DNA from: Paenibacillus sp. CAA11
Lineage (GTDB): Bacteria; Bacillota; Bacilli; Paenibacillales; Paenibacillaceae
NCBI RefSeq assembly: GCF_003060825.1
Contig: NZ_CP028922.1
Span: forward strand, 3,455,001 to 3,519,000
Direction of reading: 5' to 3'
DNA: 64,000 nucleotides
This document shows, in pieces, positions 52,789 to 62,206 of this stretch. The position numbers were made by a program, and so were the translations under genes. Position 1 is the first letter of the stretch. Each line of letters starts with the position of its first letter. The notes below the pieces were generated by a model. It was not told where the DNA came from, did no database searches, and saw only the letters and a program-made list of their open reading frames with translations.

Positions 52789-52924
52789 TTTAACACCCCG
52801 TTAACAAGCCATGAACAATGAACCTGCGTGTTTCCTTGAAACTATACCCTGTTTCTTTATCTATTACTATATCTATAGCAAAATGCGTAATCAAGCAACA
52901 TCGTATTAAAATGAAGGAACAACA

Positions 52925-52965
52925 AAAAAGAAGGCAGCTTTCTGCATAAGCGGATCACTGCCTTC
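52925..52965 (-). terminator. Terminator after the PTS operon
   Basis: GAAGGCAG (52930-52937) pairs with CTGCCTTC (52958-52965); the minus strand continues CTTTTTTG. Confidence 0.85.
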
Positions 52966-53019
52966 TCTGAATGGCTTGTACATTCCAAGGAAAGCCTCTA
53001 TAGTACAAGCACTATCTGA

Positions 53020-53523
53020 TTATGACTGTAAATGCACCGTCATGATTGGCTCCTTAGAACCGCTGGGTTTCTGACTGTTATGTATCTCTACACGTCCACC
53101 AGATTCCAGCCCATCCGGAACAATTACTGGGCTAATCACTGACAGGCCCGCTGCCTTGATAGTGTCGATATTGAACTCGAGCAGCAATTGTCCCTCTCTT
53201 ACCTTGGAACCGGTACTCACATGCGCTGTGAACCCCTCTCCTTTTAGTGACACCGTTTCGATGCCAACATGAATCAGAACCTGGATGCCACTTTTGTGCT
53301 CAATAATGACGGCGTGATTGCTTTTATCTATAATATAAGCAATTTTTCCGTCAAATGGAGCGTATACCTTACCTTCCGTAGGTTCTATAGCCACGCCTTC
53401 GCCCATATGACCTCCGGCAAACGCGGGATCAGGCACTTGTGTTAGCTCTACCACTCTCCCAGGAATTGGAGCTGTAATCTCCAGTGAATCTAATGCCTTT
53501 TTGTTTTTTCCCCATTGGAACAT
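53020..53523 (-). CDS. PTS glucose-type EIIA component
   Basis: 167 residues of the EIIA-Glc fold: ITAPIPGRVVELTQVPDPAF, GEGVAIEPTEGKVYAPFDGK, and the phosphorylated His85 in VLIHVGIETVSLKGEGF with the supporting His70. It is a free-standing EIIA; the EIIBC protein of the same operon lacks an A domain, so this protein supplies the phosphate. It is the last gene, 13 bases after the GH32 gene. Confidence 0.94.
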   Translation of the reverse strand: MFQWGKNKKALDSLEITAPIPGRVVELTQVPDPAFAGGHMGEGVAIEPTEGKVYAPFDGKIAYIIDKSNHAVIIEHKSGIQVLIHVGIETVSLKGEGFTAHVSTGSKVREGQLLLEFNIDTIKAAGLSVISPVIVPDGLESGGRVEIHNSQKPSGSKEPIMTVHLQS

Positions 53524-53536
53524 CCGAATCCCCTCC

Positions 53537-54916
53537 CTAATCTATACTTCTTTGCAATGGATACATGCTAAAGACTACTTCACTGCTGTCAGACTCAAAG
53601 CGCATGCTTCGCTCAGTGGTATCCTCCAAGAAATATCGCAAAGAGAACACTTCCTCCCCTTGATTCACAAAAAGCTCTATACTGGAACTTTCCATAAACA
53701 TTTGCAATTCTGCAAGTGGATGACGGAGCACAACTCTGCGGTGTTCCTTCTGGTTCGTTAACCAGTTGGTTCTCCATACTGTCAGGCTGTTCTGCTCATG
53801 ATCAAAGTCAACTAGAACGGCGTTTCTGATTACAATTCGGAAGCTTGCCGATTGATTGTTAAACCTCATGACAACTTCCGCTGCCAGGGAAGGCAGGGTC
53901 CATTGACCTCTGCTGTGAATTTCTCCATGCACTCCATCTTGTCTTAACAGTTGCAGCTCACGTAACGGTTGCTGATGCAGCACACCATCTTTCAGAACCA
54001 TTTCTCTGGGAAGGGTTAGTGTATGAACCCAGCCTTCCCGGATCGTTGGAACGGCTTGTTCTGATTCTTCAGTCATAGCGCTCATCCATCCGAACATGAT
54101 GATTCGATTGTTAATCTTGAATGATTGAGGAGCATAAAAATCAAATCCCCGATCGAGTTCGTTGAATCCGGACAGCTCGCCAAGAAATTGTCCGGTCTCT
54201 GAAATGCGGCCCACTATATAACCTGATTGATTCGGATTTCTATATTTGTCGCCTTCCTCCGGCAACCCTTGAGGAGAAAATACAAAGACATCATTTTCCG
54301 GAAACCGCATCACATCCGGGCATTCCCACATATACCCAAAGGAATGCTCCTGTTCAAGGAAGGATCCCTCCCACGACCAGTTGATCAAGTCTTCAGACTT
54401 GTAGACAAGCGCATCTCCCGTAAGATCTTCCCGCTGTGCGCCTACGATCAGCCACCAGTTCCCCTCACTGTCCTGCCATACTTTCGGATCGCGGACATGT
54501 CTCGTGTAGCCGGGAGGATGTTCGAACAACGGACCAAGCTTTCGGAACTGCTCTCCATCTTCAGAAACCGCCGCGCATTGATAGCTTTCTCTGCTTCCAT
54601 CGTCCCGGATCACATTGCCAGTATAGAACAGGTACAGCTTCCCGTCATGAACGATGCTCCCGCCGGAATAGATACCGTCTTTGTCGTACGGTTCCGAAGG
54701 TACCAGCGCAGCTTTTTTCCTCCGCCAGTTTACCAGATCACTCGACACAACATGCCCCCAGCTTTTGTTTTTGTGTTCTGTGCCATAGGGATTCCATTGA
54801 TAGAATACATGATATTGGTCTTGAAAGTAGGCCAGCCCATTTGGGTCATTCAGCAGACCCTGCGGCGGAGTAATATGATACTTCAGCTGATAAGCTTCAC
54901 TTTTGCTCATGATCAT
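53537..54916 (-). CDS. GH32 beta-fructofuranosidase / sucrose-6-phosphate hydrolase
   Basis: 459 residues, no signal peptide, so it acts on imported phosphosugar. GH32 catalytic motifs are all visible: nucleophile Asp24 in LLNDPNGLAYF, TRHVRDPKVW (RDP) and the acid/base Glu in YMWECPDVMRFP. ATG 54916 follows GGAGGAAC and overlaps the GH3 stop by four bases. In the operon it would split the beta-fructosyl bond of sucrose-6-phosphate or a phosphorylated fructo-oligosaccharide. Confidence 0.93.
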   Translation of the reverse strand: MIMSKSEAYQLKYHITPPQGLLNDPNGLAYFQDQYHVFYQWNPYGTEHKNKSWGHVVSSDLVNWRRKKAALVPSEPYDKDGIYSGGSIVHDGKLYLFYTGNVIRDDGSRESYQCAAVSEDGEQFRKLGPLFEHPPGYTRHVRDPKVWQDSEGNWWLIVGAQREDLTGDALVYKSEDLINWSWEGSFLEQEHSFGYMWECPDVMRFPENDVFVFSPQGLPEEGDKYRNPNQSGYIVGRISETGQFLGELSGFNELDRGFDFYAPQSFKINNRIIMFGWMSAMTEESEQAVPTIREGWVHTLTLPREMVLKDGVLHQQPLRELQLLRQDGVHGEIHSRGQWTLPSLAAEVVMRFNNQSASFRIVIRNAVLVDFDHEQNSLTVWRTNWLTNQKEHRRVVLRHPLAELQMFMESSSIELFVNQGEEVFSLRYFLEDTTERSMRFESDSSEVVFSMYPLQRSID

Positions 54917-57171
54917 GATTGTTCCTCCGACCGTAAGGAGAAGCTGAAATGAAGCGGAGTTTCCTGTGAACTTGTGCCAATATAAACTTCAAAGTCACCC
55001 AGCTCGCTCTGGTATTTCATACTGCTTCCATAGAATCTGAGCATATCTTCACGAATGGAAAATTGTACTGTTCCCGTTTCGCCGCTCCGCAAGAAGATCT
55101 GCCGGAAATCGGTCAACACCTTTACCGGCCTCGTCACGCTCGCAAACCGATCGCGGATGTACAGCTGGATCGTTTCTTTTCCGTCGAACCTTCCTGTATT
55201 AGACACGGATACTTCGATATCCACAGACTCATCCGGGCCGATTTCCTTCCGACTGACGGAAAGCAAGCTGCAATCGAATGTAGTGTAAGACTTTCCATAC
55301 CCGAACGGGTACAGCGGTTCGTTTGCTTCATCTATATACCTGGATGCAAACCGGTAAGCGCCGTTTTCCGGCAAGTTTGGCCGTCCAGAATTGAGCTCAT
55401 TGTAATAGACCGGAATTTGTCCAACACTGCGCGGAAAGGTCATTGCCAGCTTACCGGACGGATTAACCGTACCGTAAAGGATATTCGCCAGCGCTTCCCC
55501 GCCCATCGTTCCCGGATACCAGGCCTGAATGAGGGCGTCGGCTTGTTTCGCAACCTCTGTAAGAATTAAAGGACGTCCGCTATATACGATCACAACAAGC
55601 TTTTTACCCAATTGGCTCAATTCATGGAGCAGCTTCGCTTGCGTCTCCGGCAGTGTTGGATTCGTGCGTGAACCGCCCTCACCGCTCTGATAGATGCTTT
55701 CTCCCAAGGCCAGAACCACAACATCCGATTCGTTAGCATGACGGATTGCTTCCTGTAACAGAATGTCCTCATTGACCGTTTCAACAGGCAGCTTGTCCAC
55801 ATACTTCCCGAGGGGTTCCCGCGCATGATCAGGCAGCAGGTGCGCGCCTCTGCATACAGACATTTGGTCTGAATCTATATGCTTTAACAGCCCCTCTTTC
55901 AAAGTTACCGTGTCCGCTTCGTCTCCCTTGATTGCCCACATACCGAGTGTGGAGTGTTCCTCTGCGTATGGACCAATCAAAGAGATCTTGGTTTTCTTCG
56001 ATAACGGCAGCAGATCCTGTTCATTCTTCAGCAGAACGATGGACTGCTCTGCCAGGGACCGTGCAGCCGTCTTATGCTCATCTGACAAAATGCGGGTTCC
56101 CTGCTGAAGAGTAGCTTTTAAACCGCGGAACGGATCTTCAAACAATCCCAGATCGTTCTTCAGCTTTAGAACTCGGTACACGGCGTCATTCAGGAGCTGT
56201 TCCAAGTGCTCGTTACCAGATATCACGCTTTCCAGTTGGTTGGCATACACAGCTGTCTTCATATCAATGTCAACACCTGCCATCAAGGCCAGCTTAGCGG
56301 CAGTCGCTGCGTCTTCTGCGTAACCATGCATGATTAATTCTTCAACAGCAGCGTAATCAGAGATCAAAACCCCATCAAATTTCATCTCCTGTCTGAGGAG
56401 ATCCCGATTCAGCCATTCGTTACCTGTAGCGGGAATGCCATTCAGCGTATTAAAAGCCGTCATAACAAGCTTGGCCCCAGCATCAATTGCAGCTTGATAA
56501 CCCGGTAAATAATATTCACGCAGCATATGCTCCGACATGTCCACGGCGTTATATTCCCGTCCGGCTACAGGCGCTCCGTAGGCGGCAAAGTGCTTGACAC
56601 AAGCAGCGATTTTATCTTGGGGAACGCTTCCCGGCTGCTTGCCCTGGAGCCCATGTACTGTGCTTTCCGCATATTTCTTGGCCAGCAGTGTATCCTCTCC
56701 GGGGGATTCCATCACCCGGCCCCAGCGGGGATCTCTAACGATATCCACCATAGGGGAGAAGGTAACATGTATGCCTTCGTCATAACATTCACGGGCCGAA
56801 ATTGAAGCCGCCTGCTCAATCTCTTTAAAGTTCCAGCTACATGCCTGTGCAAGCGGGATCGGGAAGATCGTTCGGTACCCGTAGATGATGTCCGCCATGA
56901 ACAGCAGTGGTACTTTATGATTGGATTGTTCCAGATAATCCGTTTGCAGCCGGATAATTCTCTTTGGATCCGTCACGTTGAGGATGGAACCCGTGTTATA
57001 CACATTATAATCAGAATGAAGTCCAAGTTTTTTCAGCGGTCCCGTGACCACCGTATCCAGATCTTTTTCAAAAAAATCACCGGTCAACTGAACCAGCTGA
57101 CCAATTTTTTCTTCAACAGTAAGGCTGTCCAACTTCTCAAGCAGCAAATTGATATGCATGGTTCTCTCCAC
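54913..57171 (-). CDS. GH3 family beta-glycosidase
   Basis: 752 residues, no signal peptide. The N-terminal barrel shows FSPMVDIVRDPRWGRVMESP, KHFAAYGAP and the nucleophile Asp in FDGVLISDYAAVEEL. The C-terminal part has the alpha/beta sandwich (SIVLLKNEQDLLPLSKKTKI, VVLALGESIYQSGEGGSRTN) and a fibronectin-III-like end (YPFGYGKSYTTFDCS). The layout is that of BglX-type beta-glucosidases. Its place between PTS EIIBC and GH32 suggests a substrate carrying both a beta-linked glycosyl and a fructosyl unit, or two substrates sharing one operon. Confidence 0.93.
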   Translation of the reverse strand: MERTMHINLLLEKLDSLTVEEKIGQLVQLTGDFFEKDLDTVVTGPLKKLGLHSDYNVYNTGSILNVTDPKRIIRLQTDYLEQSNHKVPLLFMADIIYGYRTIFPIPLAQACSWNFKEIEQAASISARECYDEGIHVTFSPMVDIVRDPRWGRVMESPGEDTLLAKKYAESTVHGLQGKQPGSVPQDKIAACVKHFAAYGAPVAGREYNAVDMSEHMLREYYLPGYQAAIDAGAKLVMTAFNTLNGIPATGNEWLNRDLLRQEMKFDGVLISDYAAVEELIMHGYAEDAATAAKLALMAGVDIDMKTAVYANQLESVISGNEHLEQLLNDAVYRVLKLKNDLGLFEDPFRGLKATLQQGTRILSDEHKTAARSLAEQSIVLLKNEQDLLPLSKKTKISLIGPYAEEHSTLGMWAIKGDEADTVTLKEGLLKHIDSDQMSVCRGAHLLPDHAREPLGKYVDKLPVETVNEDILLQEAIRHANESDVVVLALGESIYQSGEGGSRTNPTLPETQAKLLHELSQLGKKLVVIVYSGRPLILTEVAKQADALIQAWYPGTMGGEALANILYGTVNPSGKLAMTFPRSVGQIPVYYNELNSGRPNLPENGAYRFASRYIDEANEPLYPFGYGKSYTTFDCSLLSVSRKEIGPDESVDIEVSVSNTGRFDGKETIQLYIRDRFASVTRPVKVLTDFRQIFLRSGETGTVQFSIREDMLRFYGSSMKYQSELGDFEVYIGTSSQETPLHFSFSLRSEEQS

Positions 57172-57185
57172 CTGTTATTTATTAT

Positions 57186-58595
57186 TTATTTAGAATTAGC
57201 AGCTTTTTCTTTGAAACCAAACAACCAGGTGAGCGCGAATGCTACCCCAAATCCGATAGCGCAGACTGCAATGTATGGAATAATCTGCGAGTTCAGATAC
57301 AGCAGCATACCCGGAATGACTGTAATCGACATACCTGTTGCCTGAACATCAAAAATCCGAGCAATGAATCCGGCGATCGCACCACCGATCAAGGCCATTA
57401 GAAACGGCTTGCCGTAACGAATATTTACGCCGAAAACGGCCGGTTCCGTAATACCGAGCAGCGCAGACAGAGAAGAAGGATAGGCAATGGACTTGGTTTT
57501 AAGACTTTTAGCCTTCAGACCTACAGCCAGTGCAGCTCCTGCTTGTGCAGCGATTGAACCGGAACTGATCGCATTGACCATATTCCATCCGGTATCACTC
57601 AGCATTTGAATTTCAATTAAGTTCAAGGCATGATGCAGCCCAGTTACAACAATAATTTGGTTAATACCTCCATAGATGAATCCGCCAATTCCGAACGGCA
57701 GCTTCAGAATCCATGTGACTGCTTCCAAGATTAGAACCTCAACCTCATGGAACACAGGGCCGATTACGAATAGTCCAAGCACTAAGGAGACCAGCAAAGT
57801 CAGGAACGGCGTCAAAATTAGATCGAGCGCAGCGGGAACGATTTTCCGAATCCTTTTCTCCAGCAAGGCTCCGACTATACCGATAATAAACGCAGGCAGC
57901 ACCGATCCCTGATAGCCGGCTACTTTAATAAATCCGAGAAACATCAGCGGGTCCTGAGCTTTCTGGGCAACATCCCAGGAGGTTGGCAGGGAAGGACTGA
58001 CTAGCATTAAGCCGATCAGAATCCCGAGCAGCGGTGATCCGCCAAATACCCGGAAGGTCGACCAGCATACCAGGACAGGCAGGAAACCAAAAGCAGTATC
58101 GGTCAAAATTTGAGTGAACATTAAGAAATTAGCAGAAATGCTGTCCGGAGTAAGTCCGAACCATCCAAGAATATGCGGCTGAGTAATCAAGCCTCTGAGA
58201 CCCATGAATAATCCAGTTGCTACCAATGCGGGAATAATGGGTACGAATATGTCACCGAACACCCGAATCATTCGTTTGAGGAAATTATCATCTTGCTCGG
58301 AGGCCTTTTCTTTCAAATCTGCCTTTGATGTCGAAGAGACATCCTCAGCGACCATCGCATCATAGACTCTATTGACGATACCGGTTCCAAAAATAATTTG
58401 ATATTGTCCAGAGGTAAAAAACACGCCTTTGGCTTTGTCTACGCTCTCAATAAATTCATCATCAATAATGTCCCGATCCTTTACAATCAATCTGAGACGT
58501 GTGGCGCAATGTGCCATCGAAATGATATTGTCTTTTCCACCCAGCCCTTTAATAACATCCTGGGCAATTTTTTGATATTCCTTTTCAGGACCCAT
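57186..58595 (-). CDS. PTS beta-glucoside/sucrose-type EIIBC component
   Basis: ATG 58595 (MGPEKEYQKIAQDV) is chosen for the GGAAGAGG site; the frame extends eight codons upstream. Residues 1-90 are the EIIB domain with phosphorylated Cys in ISMAHCATRLRLIVKDRD and TSGQYQIIFGTGIVNRVYDA. Residues 110-469 are the EIIC channel of the glucose superfamily (FGDIFVPIIPALVATGLFMG, ALLGITEPAVFGVNIRYGKP). The EIIA domain is absent and encoded at 53020-53523. It is the first gene of the operon and defines a sucrose/trehalose/beta-glucoside type uptake. Confidence 0.94.
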   Translation of the reverse strand: MGPEKEYQKIAQDVIKGLGGKDNIISMAHCATRLRLIVKDRDIIDDEFIESVDKAKGVFFTSGQYQIIFGTGIVNRVYDAMVAEDVSSTSKADLKEKASEQDDNFLKRMIRVFGDIFVPIIPALVATGLFMGLRGLITQPHILGWFGLTPDSISANFLMFTQILTDTAFGFLPVLVCWSTFRVFGGSPLLGILIGLMLVSPSLPTSWDVAQKAQDPLMFLGFIKVAGYQGSVLPAFIIGIVGALLEKRIRKIVPAALDLILTPFLTLLVSLVLGLFVIGPVFHEVEVLILEAVTWILKLPFGIGGFIYGGINQIIVVTGLHHALNLIEIQMLSDTGWNMVNAISSGSIAAQAGAALAVGLKAKSLKTKSIAYPSSLSALLGITEPAVFGVNIRYGKPFLMALIGGAIAGFIARIFDVQATGMSITVIPGMLLYLNSQIIPYIAVCAIGFGVAFALTWLFGFKEKAANSK

Positions 58596-58634
58596 CAGCC
58601 TCTTCCTTTCGCTTAACAAGTATTTTCCTGCTTA

Positions 58635-58665
58635 TAAGCATACCAAGATGGCGCTTTCAAACAGC
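58635..58665 (-). promoter_or_regulatory. Promoter overlapped by a catabolite-response element (cre)
   Basis: On the minus strand TGAAAGCGCCATCT (58659-58646) matches the Bacillota cre consensus TGWAARCGNTWNCW at 13 of 14 positions. The same stretch provides TTGAAA as -35, with TATAAG 18 bases downstream as -10. CcpA bound here would block initiation, giving glucose repression of the PTS operon. Confidence 0.7.
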
Positions 58666-58889
58666 GGTATTATTTTACGTGATTAAGGGCAAATTTTGAT
58701 CTCTTTGCACCACTTTCTGAATAAAATGCTCGGAATAACAAAAATTGCAAAAAAATGCCCGCTAACATTAAGGGGGACTGCTACTTCCCCTAATCACAGC
58801 GAGTCGCTAACCTTATGCTTAAGCAATCACTATAGTGCGCGGAACAGATGGCTTAATAGGTTGGGGCTCCGGCCAATGCCGGCAGCCTC

Positions 58890-59726
58890 CTATTCGTTCA
58901 GTAATCGGATCATTTTCTGTACAGTATCATTCTCTTCAAGAGGGCGATAAACAGTTAGCTTTAGTTCGGGGGCATCGTAAACTCGAAAAGTGATATGTTC
59001 CATAACCATGGTTCCAACACGCGGATGATTGATCATTTTCTTACCGATTGGTGTACCCGAAATATCATAGCTCGGCCACCATTGCCTGAATTCAGGGCTG
59101 ATCTCCATTAACTCTGCGACCAGATCCTTAAACCAGCTTTCCCCTACAAAAGGAGTGCTTGTTGACCGGAATTGTGCCAATAGCCGTTTTGCGTGGTTTT
59201 CCCAATCCCCTATTAGATTCCGGTAATCGGTCGAAGCAAAGCACCGCCAAATTGCGTTTCTCTCTTTTTTATCCATCTTTTCAAAATCCCCAAAGACCCG
59301 CTCGCCCGCTTTATTCCAAAGTAATATATCCCACCGCTGATCTGTAACATAAGCCGGACATCTCTCATATTCATTCATGAAGTTTTGTACGATCGGAATA
59401 AGGCTTTCCTCGATCGAAGCCGTTTGTTCTACTGGTAGCTGCCCGAGAGCTAGATTGTACAGATGATTCCTCTCCTCGGTATTAAGCTGCATGACGGTTA
59501 CGAGACATTCAAGTACCTGGGTAGAAACTTGTATATTTTTGCCTTGCTCCAGCCATGTATACCAGGTAAGACCGATGCCTGCAATCTGGGCCAACTCTTC
59601 TCTGCGCAGGCCTTGGACTTTCCTCCGCGGCCCTACAGGTAATCCGAATTGTTCAGGAGTAAGTCTGGAACGTCTTGATTTTAAAAATTTTCCTAACTCC
59701 CTGCGTTTCTCTTCCTGGTCGCTCAT
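58890..59726 (-). CDS. XRE-type HTH regulator with MmyB-like ligand domain
   Basis: ATG 59726 (MSDQEEKRRELGKFLKSR) has GAAG upstream; ATG 59732 is in frame too. The HTH includes VQGLRREELAQIAGIGLTWY TWLEQGK-type text typical of the MmyB family. The C-terminal domain (residues about 110-278) includes ILLWNKAGERVFGDFEKM, VGTMVMEHITFRVYDAPELK. MmyB-type repressors commonly control a divergent transporter or oxidoreductase gene; here the neighbour is an MFS exporter. Confidence 0.9.
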   Translation of the reverse strand: MSDQEEKRRELGKFLKSRRSRLTPEQFGLPVGPRRKVQGLRREELAQIAGIGLTWYTWLEQGKNIQVSTQVLECLVTVMQLNTEERNHLYNLALGQLPVEQTASIEESLIPIVQNFMNEYERCPAYVTDQRWDILLWNKAGERVFGDFEKMDKKERNAIWRCFASTDYRNLIGDWENHAKRLLAQFRSTSTPFVGESWFKDLVAELMEISPEFRQWWPSYDISGTPIGKKMINHPRVGTMVMEHITFRVYDAPELKLTVYRPLEENDTVQKMIRLLNE

Positions 59727-59760
59727 GATCAACTTCCCTTCGTTAAAACCATTACTTTTA

Positions 59761-59793
59761 ATACTATGATAAATACGATTCTATTCATAGTAT
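59761..59793. promoter_or_regulatory. Operator candidate between the MmyB-type regulator and the MFS gene
   Basis: ATACTATGA (59761-59769) and TCATAGTAT (59785-59793) form a perfect 9-base inverted repeat with a 15-base AT-rich spacer, in the 117-base divergent promoter region. This is a plausible site for the MmyB-type regulator on both promoters. Confidence 0.55.
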
Positions 59794-59857
59794 TGCATCC
59801 TACATTAATCTTACCACTGTAGCAACTCTCCAATTTAAAGACAAAGGAATGATTGTA

Positions 59858-61075
59858 TTGCAGAGTAACGTTAGTCCCGGGCTTACACAAGGTCTGATTG
59901 CACTTATGGCGGCAGCCTGTGGGTTTACCGTAGCGAACGTCTATTTGAACCAGACCCTTCTGGTCGATATAGCCGGAACATTCGGGGTGACTGAAGCTGC
60001 GGTGGGAATCGTGACAACACTCACTCAGGTTGGTTATGCCCTAGGGAACGTTATCATCGTACCGCTTGGGGACATTTTCGAAAGGCGCCGGCTAGTTCTT
60101 GCCTTGCTGTGTATGACATGCCTGTCACTGGTATCAGCGGCTCTCTCCGGTTCGATTACATGGTTGATCATCAGTAACTTTTGTCTTGGCTTAACCACGG
60201 TAATTCCGCAAATTATCGTACCCTTGGCAGCAGGGATGGCGGATGAACGCAGGCGCGGAAAAGTACTGGGGACGGTAGCCATCGGACTGGTCTGCGGCAT
60301 ACTGGGAGCCAGACTTGTCAGCGGCCTGGTGGATAGCTTATGGGGATGGAGAAGTATGTACTGGATTTCGTTCGGATGTATGCTTCTGCTTGCCCTACTG
60401 ATTCGGATTCGCTTTCCCGTAAGCAAAGGAACGGCCTCATTACCTTATCGCAAACTTCTTCTTTCTTTGGGGCCTCTGTTTATGAAAGAAGGCGTACTTC
60501 GGCGTTCTTGTTTAAGTCAGGGAATGATTTTTGGATCATTTAGCTTATTTTTTACGACCATTGGATTCATGTTGCAAGCGCCCCCTTACTCCTATAACAG
60601 CGCTGTTGTCGGTCTGGTCGGTCTGGTAGGAATCGGTGGCACGATCGCTACACCTACAATCGGAAGGGTCATAGATAGGAAGGGTGCTTCTTTCGCCAAC
60701 AAAATGTGTATGCTTGCGGCTATGATCTCCTTTCTGATCGCCGTGACAGCTGGACACCGGCTATCGGCTTTAATCTTGGCCGCCTTTTTGTTGACAGTCG
60801 GAACACAGGCGAACCAAGTGGCCTGTCAAGCCAACATTTTCAGCCTCTCCGCCGCTTCCGCGCGAAGTCGATTGAACGGGCTGTATATGGTTTGCACCTT
60901 CTTGGGGGGAGCATTGGGATCCTATTTAGGGGTATGGGCATGGACCCAGTGGCACTGGACAGGTGTTTGCATTTGCGGCATGGTCATGATTGCAACCGGG
61001 ATGAGCGCTGCTCTGGGAAACAAAAAAACAGCGGGAACAGCCGCAAACGATAAGTTCATGAAGAAAGGGATGTAA
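59858..61075 (+). CDS. MFS transporter (drug/metabolite exporter)
   Basis: Start TTG at 59858 is preferred because AAAGGA lies 9 bases upstream; ATG 59849 directly abuts that site. About 405 residues with 12 membrane segments. The loop 2-3 motif GNVIIVPLGDIFERRRLVLA (MFS motif A) and PLAAGMADERRRGKVLGTVA between segments 4 and 5 identify an MFS antiporter. It resembles the YgaY/arabinose-efflux-like branch. The substrate is unknown. It is followed by a carboxymuconolactone-decarboxylase-family gene seven bases on. Confidence 0.9.
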   Translation: MQSNVSPGLTQGLIALMAAACGFTVANVYLNQTLLVDIAGTFGVTEAAVGIVTTLTQVGYALGNVIIVPLGDIFERRRLVLALLCMTCLSLVSAALSGSITWLIISNFCLGLTTVIPQIIVPLAAGMADERRRGKVLGTVAIGLVCGILGARLVSGLVDSLWGWRSMYWISFGCMLLLALLIRIRFPVSKGTASLPYRKLLLSLGPLFMKEGVLRRSCLSQGMIFGSFSLFFTTIGFMLQAPPYSYNSAVVGLVGLVGIGGTIATPTIGRVIDRKGASFANKMCMLAAMISFLIAVTAGHRLSALILAAFLLTVGTQANQVACQANIFSLSAASARSRLNGLYMVCTFLGGALGSYLGVWAWTQWHWTGVCICGMVMIATGMSAALGNKKTAGTAANDKFMKKGM

Positions 61076-61081
61076 TCTAGA

Positions 61082-61477
61082 ATGGCATTTGTTGATGAAA
61101 ACTACAAAAAAGGAATGGAAGTTTTATCTAAAATTGATGGTGAAAATTATAAGGCCATTGTGGACAGCTTTCAGGATTCCGTAGCACCCGATCTGGGAAG
61201 ACTGGCTGTGGAATTTAACTATGGGCAAATTTTTTCCCGTCCCGGCTTGGATTTGAAATCGCGCCTTCTTGCCGCCGTGGCTGGTCTTACAGCCATGGGA
61301 AATACGCAGCAGCTGAAATTTTATATCAATGGCGCGTTAAATGTAGGATGGACCGAAGAGGAGATCGTCGAATGCATGATGCAAATGATCATCTACGCGG
61401 GATTTCCGGCGGGGTTAAACACGATACTCACCATCGCAACAGAAGTGTTTGAAGAAAGAAGAAAAAAATCAAAATAA
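61082..61477 (+). CDS. Carboxymuconolactone decarboxylase family protein (AhpD-like fold)
   Basis: 131 residues. VAPDLGRLAVEFNYGQIFSR, LKSRLLAAVAGLTAMGNTQQ and LNVGWTEEEIVECMMQMIIY AGFPAGLN-type text are typical of the family. The peroxidase CxxC of AhpD is absent, so it belongs to the gamma-carboxymuconolactone decarboxylase branch. Role: decarboxylation or handling of an aromatic breakdown product or oxidative stress. Seven bases after the MFS gene, so one transcript. Confidence 0.88.
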   Translation: MAFVDENYKKGMEVLSKIDGENYKAIVDSFQDSVAPDLGRLAVEFNYGQIFSRPGLDLKSRLLAAVAGLTAMGNTQQLKFYINGALNVGWTEEEIVECMMQMIIYAGFPAGLNTILTIATEVFEERRKKSK

Positions 61478-61489
61478 CCTAATCATTAA

Positions 61490-61642
61490 ACTGGAAAGGT
61501 AGAGGAAGCGAAGCTTGTACTAAGTTCCTTCTCCGAAGGGGAATGCAATGAACATGGGTCGGAACATGACAAGCAGGATTATATTCACAAGCTTCAACAG
61601 GAGAAATCCGTATATGAAGCGCGTTATGGGAACAAATCCTGA
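61490..61642 (+). pseudogene. Possible gene remnant downstream of the MFS operon
   Basis: Fifty open codons without a start encode a protein-like tail (EEAKLVLSSFSEGECNEHGS, KQDYIHKLQQEKSVYEARYG). An in-frame TAA precedes at 61487. No terminator for the MFS operon is visible here. It may be the end of a gene lost by deletion. Low confidence. Confidence 0.25.
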
Positions 61643-61684
61643 CCGGCCATATTCCTGTCGGCATAACCATGCGGAGTATCAAGG

Positions 61685-62053
61685 CTAGCTCAGCTTCTCC
61701 TCCTTCCAGACCACCTTCTCACCGTAATGCTTTCCCCAATCATACATAAGTTCTAGCACAGGCATCAGGCTCTTGCCGTAATCCGTCAGGGAGTATTCTA
61801 CCTTGGGCGGAACCTGAGCGTATACTTCACGGTGAACCAGCAGGTCCTCTTCAAGCTCGCGCAGCTGGTTTGTCAGCATTTTCTGGGTAATATGCGGAAT
61901 CAACTGCTTCAGCTCACCAAAGCGCTTGGTGCCTTCCTTCCCCAAATGCCATAAGATAATGAGCTTCCATTTACCGCCGATGACAGCCAGCGTCAGCTCC
62001 TTCTCACAGTTGATGGTCTTTAGATCAATACGTTCTTTCACATCGTTTGCCAT
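61685..62053 (-). CDS. HxlR family winged-HTH regulator
   Basis: ATG 62053 ([13 protein letters not shown]) has GGAGGG upstream; an in-frame upstream ATG at 62089 lacks one. 122 residues. HxlR signatures are present: [40 protein letters not shown], and [19 protein letters not shown]. HxlR activates hxlAB in response to formaldehyde in Bacillus subtilis, using a reactive Cys near the N-terminus; here Cys is in INCEKEL. The gene lies just downstream of hxlB on the same strand, unlike the divergent B. subtilis layout. Confidence 0.9.
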   Translation of the reverse strand: MANDVKERIDLKTINCEKELTLAVIGGKWKLIILWHLGKEGTKRFGELKQLIPHITQKMLTNQLRELEEDLLVHREVYAQVPPKVEYSLTDYGKSLMPVLELMYDWGKHYGEKVVWKEEKLS

Positions 62054-62160
62054 GGGACAATCCCTCCTTTTTGCTCCTATAGTATACATTGTATATCAAG
62101 GGGTTACAAAGATACTATGGAATATCCCGTACGAACGAAGTGACTTTATATCATAAGAAA

Positions 62161-62200
62161 AGAGACCTGACCTCATAGTTATAAGGCAGCTCTCTCTCCT
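62161..62200 (-). terminator. Terminator after hxlB
   Basis: AGAGA/TCTCT outer with CCT/AGG inner pairs form an imperfect long stem on the minus strand, followed by TTTTCTT. Positioned between hxlB and the HxlR-type gene. Confidence 0.5.
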
Positions 62201-62206
62201 GTACAC

